Shown: positions 49,701 through 61,700 of the stretch, piece by piece
How positions within the stretch are numbered: the stretch's first letter is position 1
Layout: each line of letters begins with the position of its first letter
Origin: Capitella teleta
Lineage: Eukaryota; Annelida; Polychaeta; Capitellidae
DNA length: 64,000 bases
Reading direction: 5' to 3'
Assembly: GCA_000328365.1 (NCBI GenBank)
Contig: KB308559.1
Coordinates: 516,544 to 580,543, forward strand
The notes under the pieces: generated by a model
What the model saw: only the letters and a program-made list of their open reading frames with translations
Database searches by the model: none
What the model was told of the DNA's origin: nothing
Translations under genes and position numbers: made by a program

Positions 49701-52700
49701 GGATGCTCGAGAAACTGCACCATACGAGCGGCTGTGTCCTGATCCAGGGCAGCGACGATGTGCCAGTACTTGGTTTGGTCGCAGGTGACATAGGAGGCAC
49801 TAATATAATACATTTAGTATCAGAGTGCCGTAAAACTCCACCCATTCATTCATTCATTCGCAGGTGACATACGCAAACCTAATTGGGCGTCGGCCTGCAT
49901 GAACCAAGCGCGAGGGTTGGCCGCCCAGAATGTCGGCAACTTTACCGAAACAGTCGCGGTGGTGCTCTTCTCTTCTTCACCCATGGTTGACAGTTGACGA
50001 ACAACAGTGACTGGCCACGAAATTATTCGTGCCAAAACGGGTAGCCAGGAACGCGCAGCCTCGCGGGACTCATGCGTATGCGTTCTGCACTGACGAGGTC
50101 ACCAACATGGTCGGTAAGAACAGAGACGTGGAGTCAAAGGATTAAGACCACTGAATGACTTTATTACTCAGAGACAGGGGTTTATATATAGAGAGAGCCA
50201 GACATTGTAATAATCAAGTAACATGAGTTTTCGCTATTTGCTCAAAGAGTGCGGAGCCCTGAGTCTGCCACAATGTCATCTGTTGCGTGGCACTTTGGGA
50301 AAAGAGAATACTCATCGCCATAAAAAGATCTTGGGAAGAGGACACGACCAACATGCACAGAGCCTGCCACAGATGACATACCTGTTCTGGGGGGCCAGCC
50401 CATTTATGACCTGCTAACTGTTGCCATGGCGAAGAAAGCATTACGCTAATGTGTTTGTTTAACGGCTTTCAGAAAAAGAAAAAAATATACATATACCATC
50501 TGAGATCTGAATTAGATCCAGCTAAACAACTCAAGCAGAGACCGTTCGACCTCTTAGCATCTCTCGTCTTCTGCTAACAGATCCACATCGAGAATACGCA
50601 ACTGCCACGTAAACGTTGCATGTGAAAGGCAGTCTGCGCGTAGCTCTAAGGGAGACGTCACCGGTAGAGTGACCTGTCTTGTGACTGCCCTAAGGGGAAA
50701 TGACTGCGACAGCGAAATGCGCCTTATGAAGCATTATTGTATTCACAGAAAGATCCACGTTCAATGTACGGGGTTAATCACAGGTGCGTGAGTCTCCTCT
50801 CCTTTTCGGGACATCGGTTATGTCACTCGGAATTAATCCATGCGACCATTTAGTCATCATGTTTAATTAGCATAATCGCTGCATTTACGAAGACCAAAGA
50901 GGGTTTAACTTTGCGTAGACATGAATCGGATAACATTGAAAAGTCGATGAACCCATTGTGACTCTTTTGCCTGGATTCCCTGGAAGGCTGAATTTCTTTA
51001 TCTTACACCGTATGCGTACAACGAGTCTAAATGTATCGATATTGAACCAAGACAAAGCGTCGTAGTTCCTGTATATCGGTGCCTTATACGGACGCATATT
51101 GGTGACGCCCAGGCAACACCCAAATCAGCCAAAAGCAGCCGCAGAAGGTCACATCGCTTATAGACACAATCGGTTTTGTGGCTCTGTTTTTATGAATCTG
51201 TATTTGGCGGTAATTTACGCTGTTGTGTACGAGGGTTTATATATTTTATTTATTTTGGGTGATGAAATAGGAAATATATTACTATATACATTACGCAAAT
51301 TATACGTCATTGCATTAATTATATTGCATAACACTAATGCCAGAATTCTCGATTGTAGCCGCCGAGCTACTGCTCATGGGCAGTGGCGTCCAGCAAATTC
51401 AATGCTATGGTCTGGTTAAAGAGGACCTCTGTTCATTTTGGAGCATTTTTAGATCGATTCTATGGGATTTTTTGAGTGACGAGAGACCGATTTAACAATT
51501 TTGGTCAACTATGAATGATATTCATGGCAAATTGAAATACGAATTTCCTGCTCGGCCAGGATAGCTTGAAACAAGATGACTTTAGATGAGTGAGAGATTT
51601 CTTTTATGAGAACTGCTGAAAGATCTGCTCACTCGACGGCTCCCATTGTTAACACTGGGAGAATTTCTTTTGTCACGTCATCACAGTCTGAAATTGAACT
51701 AGAGAAGAATGCGATATTTGAAACCTCTCAAAATCGATGAATCTAGAAATTAACCCAAAGCAAGCGTGTTACCTAAAAATATGTCAGTCAAAAGGCATAG
51801 TTGTGTTTTTGGGTGCATCCTCATTATCTTTTTACTGGTTCAAAACAATCAGAAGTCCTCTTTAAAGCTGCCTTGCTTTTGCAAACGAGAATACCGATCT
51901 TCCCGAATGGGGAAGATCCAAATGCGCCTATCCGATATTTAGAGGACAATTCCTGGTCTTCCTAAATTCTCACATAACTTCACGCAATCATCTACCCTAA
52001 CACATCTTTGCATATCTGTCTCGCAGCTGTTGAAATGTTCCAGTTTTGGCGCGCCCAGTGGGAGATGCAAAATCCCTCCCAGCTTCACATAGCTTTCCAT
52101 GCTATCGTTGTCTGAAATGAAATTCTAAATGTGTGTTGACTGAGGCATTCATATCGCAAGATTTAAAAACAAAAAAAAAAAAAACAAAAAATCACAAATA
52201 AAAAAAAAAAAAATCACAAATATCTGATCATTTACGCTTAAACTAAATCCACAATCTTTGCAGCATAGCTGAAAGTTACTTATACCAGATGGACAATTGA
52301 GTATGCACATTGTTAGCACTTATCTTGTGATTCTTCTCTGTATGTTTAAACTTCGTACTTTCTTTGGGAGATCGAAATACATAATCCCTAGCTGATGCAA
52401 ATTTCGTCTCACTGAACAATCAAAACTTAATGCTATGTAAGTATATGGCCCTAATGTACATATTGTTCAATTAGCAATCATCACTATACGTGTACACGAT
52501 TATGGCTCAAAGGTATATTGATTTATCCACAGAAGTTGATGACCAAAAAGCTCATCTAGTTCGGACAAATGAAGTGGCGCCGATCATCATCAGAAACTGC
52601 AGAGAAGAATTCCAACATGTGTCGGAGTTCAAGGAGCCAATTGTGTACGGCAGAATTGCGGAAAACATGCCGGAACATGCGTTGATACAGGTGAGGCTGA

Positions 52701-55700
52701 TTTATTGAGGGCATCCAACCCCTAAAAGGCATTTGACACGTTTGTACAATACCTGTGTTGAGTACCTCATTCCACGTCAGTCACAAACTCCTTCCTACGG
52801 GTCAAACAGCGAGGCAAGTATTATAACGAGAACTTCTATACGTGACCATACCATATCAGTTTTAGTGTCAGCCTATTAAGTCGAGAAACAGATCCAGTTT
52901 AAAGTGTGGGGCAACATCCACAACACTTTGCACTTTGACAGCTCCACAATATCGTAATATTTTTGCGAGCCTTATCTTAATTGTTACCTGTGTGGCTCAG
53001 TTTCAGAGCGGTGGGCTTTCAATTCAATGGGAAGGGGTTCGATTCCCCTGGGTGACTTCATTCCGACGCACTCTTGAGTCGGGGATTTTATAACCAAAGA
53101 AATATAATCTTATTCGTTATCTCGTGGGCAACGTTTTGAGCACTTTGGTGGATATTGCGCAATACACAATGATTATAATAAATTTCCTTCCTCCACTCAA
53201 TCAGGCCAATGAGTTCGTCTGACGATGTTTTCATTTAAACTGATGCCACATCGTTAGAAAGACATGTGCAGTACACGGTCGATCTATAGAGTGTGCGAAG
53301 ATACCAAAATATGGAATTCGATCGCATTATTGCAAATATTATACTCAGAATTTTGCAAAATTTTAGCATACATGTATTTACCACATGTAGTAAAAGTACG
53401 ACACAACAAACTCTTTCCTATGATAATATAAAACGCGGGTTGCCCAGTGCCGGTATCTTGCCCCATGGCGCTCGTGCGTTAAGCATTGAGTGTTCATTAA
53501 ATAACGCTCGGTCTACATTTGGGTTCAATTGAGGACCGTACAATCCACAAGTGCCGCAACATAGCTTTTCAGGCTACGAAATACGGGAGAAACAAGAAGC
53601 ATTGGACGGTCTTGAGTCTAGACCCGATTAAAAAGTGCAGAATTAAGGCGTATGGTGATCTGAAGTCTGAGCACACTCGCAGTGTCGAGCTATAAAACAT
53701 AAGACCATTACTAACAACAGAAGGCCACAGAGGAAATCAATTGGAAACCAAAATGGTAATGACATTAGGAATTTAACAGTATATAAAACACGCGCGGTGT
53801 CGTTTCGTGTATAGTGTTACAGATGCTCTACGTATACTAATGAAAGGGTTGATGTGAGATGTCACTGAGCCTTCATCCTTCGACGTATTCAAATAATATT
53901 CGGCAAGTAATACAAGTTCGTGCAATTCACTTGCAATAATAGCTCGGGAAACACAACTCCGCATGTCTTCCATTGGGATCTTGGTTTGTGCTCATAATTA
54001 TAGGACTTGCGTGGCATTGGGGCTGGTATGGAACAGCATTTTATGGTCGTGTCACGGGTTGCTGGAGAAATCTATATTGTCACTACTTTTAATTATTAAT
54101 CTTCAAAATGTAATTACACGCAACATGTGGACGTGGTTATGAATACATGCAACCAATTTGGACATGTGCACGCCTCTCATGATTATTAACAATTTACAGG
54201 TGATAAATGATATAATGTGTGAATTTGATATTTTTGAAGCGTTTACTTAAAAAAGGAATCGTGATAATTGAATAATATCTAAAAATATCATTAATCAATT
54301 ATAGAAATGCATGAAACAATTGGCGTCGTCACCTCACATAGCATAGACAATCCAGGGTCCAATCGTACATATATTTTGCATAAAACGCGAGCTGCATCCT
54401 TGAGTCAATCTTACTGAGCTGCAAAGGTGACATTGCTTGGCCTTGACAGAATCGGCCGATAGCTATTTGGGAGAAAACTCCATTGTAAAAGTCATAGAAA
54501 GCAACAACCACAATTTTGTTTGGTTTACGGAAGTCGGAGCCCTGGTTATAATGCAGAGGACAGGAGTAATGTCCGCTCGAACAAAAAAAAAATTATATAC
54601 AGATTCTCTGGGTGCAGTTACTGCTGTGTAATGTACCTGTGATTATAGACAAATAAGGTACTACTAATGGGTCAGAGTGCCGTGCAAATCCACCCATTCA
54701 TTCATTCGCTATACTCGTATGCATTTAGTGCGCATTTATTTAATGCTTTCATATTTGTCAACGAGTGAAATTCAATCAATATAATCATGAACAGGAAGCC
54801 TAGCAATCCTTTGCCTTCTCTCTTAGTATGATCTACTTCCGCTCTACATATCTTCCGCCTTCCTCGTATTGTCAGGAATTATTGATGACATGAATTGATT
54901 TCTGGGCTCTTAAAGGAAGCAACAACTAATTAAGCCTTGCAACAGGTGTAATAGCAGTTGAATGTTCATGGTCATGAGTGTCCGATTCTAACTGCATTAT
55001 CATTGTCTATGGTGTGCTTATCGAGCACCATGTAGAGAAACCTCGTCCAGGGTTCCTTATTCACTGCATTCTGTGCTATTTGCCACTGAAAGACACCATT
55101 AAATCATAAAAGCGTGCACTATCCGAAAGAATTGTACGACAGTATCTGTTAAGTTGTTGCCAGAATCCGTCGATAAAGCATCGAGAATGTGGAACGAAAC
55201 TCAATTTATACGTGCACCCATAATTACATAAGTTATTACGGGATCGGTCTCGAATTACCTTAGCGGCAAGCAAGACTTGATTTCGTTACCGAATGAATTT
55301 TTCTGATTGGAGAAATCACTTATGAATTTCAGAACCAATTCTTCATGGTGAAAGATGTCGTCCCAGCTGATATCGACCGACTGGGGACTTATCAGCAATA
55401 CTTGGCTCCCAATCTGCGTAAGATGAACGGGCCATACCCTGTGTATGGCATGGGCCAACCGACAAAAGACGGGCTTTCTAATTTCATGTCGCATTTACGA
55501 GAAGAAAATTTCAAAGTACGTGTCGAAAGAGAAAAAAAGAAAAAAAAAATACCCCTCTGATCTTGCAGACTATTCTATTGTTCAACCTGCGAGAGGAACC
55601 GGTGCTGTTTGTGCAGGATGAGTTCGATATGATCCCGTACAGTCCTCGTCATCAGGATACTCCAGATAACTGCATTGTAAACAAAGGATTTAGAGTCAGT

Positions 55701-58700
55701 GAGACGGCCAGGATGGAGGTTGACATGCGCAGAGAGGTAGGTTAAATCTTCAAATCTGACCAATTAGACACAGGGATTTTGACTTGCAACAAAATAGCGC
55801 TTTGTTTACATCCGTTTTCAAAACACGTGGTTATTTTTAAACATTATTTTTGCTTCCCTTTAGATCATTGACTTAGCTGCATTTAAAGACGATCAGAGAT
55901 TTTATTTCTACGACGACATTGAAAACTTCAAAGAGGACCCCCACATGTTCCGCGCTGCGTACGAAGACGATCTCGGTGTTTCCGAGGAGATCTACTCTCG
56001 TCTGACCTTCAACAACAGCGGAATCAGGTGACTCTATTCGATTCATAGTTTCAGCCCTGAACGACTTTTTGTCTGTTTTTGCATAGATATCTTCGGCTAT
56101 GTTTGCCATCAGAAGGCGTTCCCATGGAGACTGATATTGATGCTTTTGTGACTGCGTTCAGGGTGAGCATCAACCCTCGTATCTTGTTCGTCATTCGACC
56201 TTGATTTCCTTCTGATCGAGAAACCATTTCTCGGCTTATGCATCCTTAAAACCGTTAGCATAGTTTTACTCTGTATGATCCATCAGCCTCTTCGATTTCT
56301 TTTTCCTAGCCCCCCCCCCCCCCCAATTTTTTGCTCAGGCAGAAAAACTTGAAACGAGATGAGTGCCTGATTTCTTTTATGGGAACTGTTGTGAGATCTG
56401 CTCACTCGACAGCTCCCATTGTTAACAGTAGGAAAATTACTTTTATGCCNNNNNNNNNNNNNNNNNNNNNNNNNNNNNNNNNNNNNNNNNNNNNNNNNNN
56501 NNNNNNNNNNNNNNNNNNNNNNNNNNNNNNNNNNNNNNNNNNNNNNNNNNNNNNNNNNNNNNNNNNNNNNNNNNNNNNNNNNNNNNNNNNNNNNNNNNNN
56601 NNNNNNNNNNNNNNNNNNNNNNNNNNNNNNNNNNNNNNNNNNNNNNNNNNNNNNNNNNNNNNNNNNNNNNNNNNNNNNNNNNNNNNNNNNNNNNNNNNNN
56701 NNNNNNNNNNNNNNNNNNNNNNNNNNNNNNNNNNNNNNNNNNNNNNNNNNNNNNNNNNNNNNNNNNNNNNNNNNNNNNNNNNNNNNNNNNNNNNNNNNNN
56801 NNNNNNNNNNNNNNNNNNNNNNNNNNNNNNNNNNNNNNNNNNNNNNNNNNNNNNNNNNNNNNNNNNNNNNNNNNNNNNNNNNNNNNNNNNNNNNNNNNNN
56901 NNNNNNNNNNNNNNNNNNNNNNNNNNNNNNNNNNNNNNNNNNNNNNNNNNNNNNNNNNNNNNNNNNNNNNNNNNNNNNNNNNNNNNNNNNNNNNNNNNNN
57001 NNNNNNNNNNNNNNNNNNNNNNNNNNNNNNNNNNNNNNNNNNNNNNNNNNNNNNNNNNNNNNNNNNNNNNNNNNNNNNNNNNNNNNNNNNNNNNNNNNNN
57101 NNNNNNNNNNNNNNNNNNNNNNNNNNNNNNNNNNNNNNNNNNNNNNNNNNNNNNNNNNNNAATGATTCCTATGCCTGGCCCACACAAGGAATATCATCGC
57201 TAACGATTTCGCGGGAGATATATTGCTATTTAGGCGTGACGTCAGACGCTGTGATGAAACACTGAATTGCCCATCTTTTACAATGGGTCTCGTCATATCA
57301 CCGTGTTCTGCGACTAAACCCCTGGATATTTTTTTTATTTTCTTTTCGGAAATAGATAGAATAATCATTTTGCCACCAGTCAGGCGCGAAAAAAAAATAT
57401 TTTTCGCTATTTTTCTTATTTTAACAAGCGATTTTCTAGGACACCTACCATGTTTCTCATCCTGAAACAGTAAAAAGGTCAGCCAGAGTGCACCACGCAT
57501 GCGCTTTCGTTTCGTAAACAACAGAGATGTCCTTTTATGGCGAAGATGATCTGCTCTGATTGGCTGAAATCGATAGCTTCACGAGGGGAACGGGACCAAT
57601 CACGGCAAGCCCTCATCTAACGTTTGCCTCCTATACTTTACAATGGAAGCCATTCTCCCATAGGCGCAATGCTAACCCCGATATTCGGAATGCATTATTT
57701 CCTTACGCTTGCATCCAGGCATGGTGTTTTTGGCACGGAATACTATCAATTGGTGCTATGAGTCAATAGAACATCACTTAAAATTTAGTTCCCCATCCCT
57801 TTAAGAACCACACGTGGAGTAAGAGGGGCCCTCAACCGACTAATCTATCCAAGCACAGCCGGACATCAACTTCAGGAATAGAGATTGAGGCATCGGATTA
57901 CAGAGGCCCAATCCTGAAGGCTGAGGGACGTCATCGTCTTCAGTGAACGCGGTTACACCAGAGACGGAACCTACAGAGACAAGAGTCGGATTTGTCAGGC
58001 AGGAGATGGCACGAGTGGAAAAGCAGACGAGAACAGTTCCGAAATTGCTGTATCCAGGAGCAGGATAGATGGGGTGAAGTCGTGTTGCGGGTAGGCATTT
58101 CCTACAAAACAGACACTCCCCTCTTAGTAATTGTGGTGAATTTGGTCACGGCACATTACAGAGGACTAAGAACCAACAGTCATCCTCTTCCTTCAAGCGC
58201 ACCCTGGAATCTGTTTCAGCAAGATAGTGCACGTCCTCACTCTAATCGGGTCACCAGAGGCTTCTTGGAAGAAAGCCTACTCACCCAATGCTTCTCCAAT
58301 AGAACACCTCTGGGACCAACTAAGTACAGCCATCTCCCACCGTCTTCCCCATCCACCGTCTTCCCCATCCACGCAATTGCCGAGAATTGATAATTATTAC
58401 AGCCGCTAACGAACAATGGGGTTAAGTCCCCAAAGGCAGAATACGAACGCTCTGCAAAAACATGCGCCGCGAAGATGCACGGAATGTGTGGACACAGGTG
58501 AACATACCTGATGGTGAGCCTGTGAATTTCACCTTTGACCCCTCGTTCTAGTATGAAGGAAAATAATCATTTAAAATCGTTTTGTTTTTGTTTTGTTTTT
58601 TACTGAAATTTGGTCAACATCTGTGTTCCTTCAAGTCCCGTAAAAAATGCACACAATATAAACTAGGTTGTTATGATTCAGGTGTGCGTTTCTTTTGCCT

Positions 58701-61700
58701 CCAAGAATATACATGTATATATATAATGGACCCAACTTTTAAAACGAGATATATTTTTGACATCGTTTTCTTAATACACCAAAACATAGCAGGTAATCTG
58801 ATGCTTTTTTCCTGTTTTGTGCTTCCTTTCGTGGAACTGTAGCTGAGCTTCATTGAGTTGGCTGCCTTACCTGTAGCGTCATCGCACTCAGTTGCTGATC
58901 TCACCTGGACAACTTCATTCATCTGCATCGCACATATATATACTCTTAAGTGTGGTCAATTAGAGCGTTCTATCATCGTGTTGGCAGGTGCGTTTACAGA
59001 CGTCATGCTCCTGAACAAGAGTCGAGCTAGTTATCCAGAATATCTCAGGCTTCATTACGTTCAATGTGAACGGGATTGACGTTGCTTGATGGTTAAAGAA
59101 CGTGTGACACCATAATCACAAAAATGGGGTTATAACTTATATGTATGCTGAAATGACTATATTACTTGATTTAAACGTTTCTGAAACCGATCACATTAAC
59201 AACCATAGATATGGAGACTTGCTCCTTTTAATATGTAGTAATTTACATGTGTGTATATATGTATATTATTTTTTAATAGTCCCTATATCTATGTTGCCAA
59301 CGAGTTAAAATATGGATTCTCACACCGTAAAATCCTTCTTCCCATAAATTATTTATGCGGCTAAAATTATCGATATCGGTCGCTGTTGGGACTACATGTA
59401 ACTGCGCACCAGAAAATAGGGAGGAGGGTTGGGTGTTTAGGTTGTTTGTCAAGCAAAGACAACAGGTGTCTCTATTCCTCTCTGACATTTGATGCATTCT
59501 CAGCCACAAGGATTCACGTATAAGCCACGAGTGAAATGAGGTCAAGATGGCGATGAAATAATGCTGTTGTGTGAAAGGAAAACCCAAAAAGACCAGACAC
59601 GGAAACTAAAATTAATGCGTTTACAGCAATCTACCTGAGTGATTTTTTTTTTTTTTTTTTTTTTTTTCGTTAGCTATAATGAACGCTTGCTGATCACGTG
59701 TCGCTATGTTATTTTCTGGGTTGTTTTTTTTTCACAGGAAAACACCTTACCCAATCAACGATAAAAGCCCCAATTTTGATCGAGCTGAATTCGCAGCGAT
59801 CCAACAATTGGTTCATTACCTACCTGAAGGACTCCACATCAAACGGCAGGTGTGAATCGTTGATTGGCTGTGATCATTCCAGTACATCCTTATACTCATT
59901 CAGGTCGACGTTATCATTGACCAATGTGGAGAGTTACATAACATGCGAACAGCCATTTTGGAAAGCAAAAAGAATTTAGAATCCATCACAGAGGATTACA
60001 TCATCGAGGTGTTTACGTGTTGACTTCCCAACAATGAAATCATTCGCATTATGACATAACAACATATCCCTTACAATGACATCACACTAACTGACCCTTT
60101 ATGCAGGGAAAAAGTGCCAAACAGCACTTCCTACAAAGATGTGTGCACGATCTACAACGCTATTTCTATGCCATCTGTTTCAACGCCTATTTGCACCAAG
60201 AGGTATGTATTCTGACACATCAGAGAGGCAGCGTACTCATGTCTGGTTCTTCAGTTTCGGTCGCTTTTCGGCATCACCTTCACAACGTGGATGCAGAGTC
60301 AGCCAGATCTGTACAACATCTTACGTAATCTGAACATCTCAGAAAGGAGGACGAGTCCGGATTTGCTCATCCGAGGAGACAGGTTCCTGGTGAGTGTTCA
60401 TCATGCAAATCACCGGCTGATTAATCAATCGAATCAACAGGTTGCTGATGATTATCTTGGTCTGGACGTCCTCAGTTCTCAGATGGACGTCAAGACCTCA
60501 AATTTCCGCAGGGTGCCAGGTCTACCCGTCTACGGAATGGCACAACCTTCGCGTGAGGTTAGGATGCTCACGTGACCCCTAGCGACCTTCACAACAATCT
60601 ACCTTCAGGGTTTATCGTGTGTGGCAAATCACCTGCTGAGTAAGAAGCAGGGCCACCCACTCGTTGTTATCTTCAATCTCCGCGATGATCTCGTGATTGA
60701 GTGCAACGGCGCCACGTATGGAGTGAGAGAAGCGGATTTCCTGGACGAACCCATCGTCATGCCGGGGATCACGGGCAGCGAAATCAGTGAGAGGGAGGAA
60801 CAGCTGAAGAAGGCAATCAAGGCCAAGAAAAACTTCCAGGTACGCCACGGTGGAACACCCTGTGTAAAGAATAGATATAGCGTGTTCTGCTGACGACAAC
60901 CAACCAATTGATTCCCCTCGTAGAGTTGTATCATCGGTCCGGGTGCGTAATGCATTTGTAGAAGCAGGAAAAGGCGAATATAAAAATAGAACTAAGATTC
61001 GCCCGTGATGCCTTATCTAGGGAGATGTCGCTGAATTAGGACAGACTGCTGCACGTAGCATCTTTCGTGTATGCACCATGTGGCAACGTCGCTGTTGTAA
61101 GGTTCAGTGATTGATCCGATTATGCATCTGATTGACGCTACAGAATTTGACATCGTATACACGTAGACTAAATGAGCACCGGGGCCTTTGTACTCGGAAT
61201 AGCTCTTTGTATAAACTTGATGAATTGTTTTTATTTTATTTTGCATTCATTAATTATAGCATGACTACGTTTTCACTCCAACATTTTAGATCCTATTCGA
61301 TAATAAGTGCGTCAAGAGTATCCGGATCAATATCGTTGGCGGTTCGATCAGCAATCACTGTCGTTATACGTGTACATGTAATTAGACCCACATCGGGAAA
61401 CGACGATTAAGTGCTCGCTGCATTACCTGTTATCCTACATTAACGGGTGAACTTCCTTCTTCATTGCAATTTAATAATCCAGCTTATCATCTTACCTGAA
61501 TGTGCATTAGTCATAACTCCGGTTAATGGCTCATTTCATGACGCTCGGCTAATCTTGACCAGAAGTCGCCTACACAAGAAGTGAATGTATTAATTATACA
61601 AATACATGCATAATGGAGTGTTGCCTCATCAAAACTATGATTACATAATCCCTTGATGTGACGATAATATTAGATCAATGAGGGATTTATTTTATGTCTC

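Larger units (their letters stand above)
47856..50272 (-). mobile_element. Ty3/Gypsy LTR retrotransposon fossil
   Basis: Two 165-bp direct repeats (47856-48020 and 50108-50272) start TG and end CA on the minus strand and differ at about 12 positions (about 7%), so insertion is not very recent. Between them, on the minus strand, are recognisable parts in the order gag ([15 protein letters not shown]), reverse transcriptase, integrase and the pol C-terminal segment ([15 protein letters not shown]), as in Gypsy elements. The interior of about 2.1 kb is much shorter than in intact relatives and the element is broken in many places. The flanks ATGTTA/ATGTCA look like a slightly diverged target duplication. 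It lies antisense in paladin intron 1. Confidence 0.88.
47605..50440. mobile_element. Second ISL2EU-type copy, split by a Gypsy element
   Basis: CAGAGTGGGCCAAAAGTAG at 47605 matches the terminal repeat of the element at 2622-4560. AACTACCTGGTATGGATTGA and ATGAGCCCCTGAACCAGC match its left interior. The homology stops at 47855, where a long terminal repeat starts, and resumes after 50272 (ATGTCATCTGTTGCGTGGCA against ATGTTATCTCTTGGATGGCG at 2878). No right terminal repeat was found, so the end is approximate. Confidence 0.6.

Noticed and set aside
52502-52532. ATG at 52502 as the paladin start
   Set aside because: The MGTGAS exon at 46779 matches the family N-terminus and fits the phase of the acceptor at 52532.
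56283-57521. Very long frames across the N run (290-412 codons)
   Set aside because: They exist only because Ns were translated as X; there is no sequence evidence.
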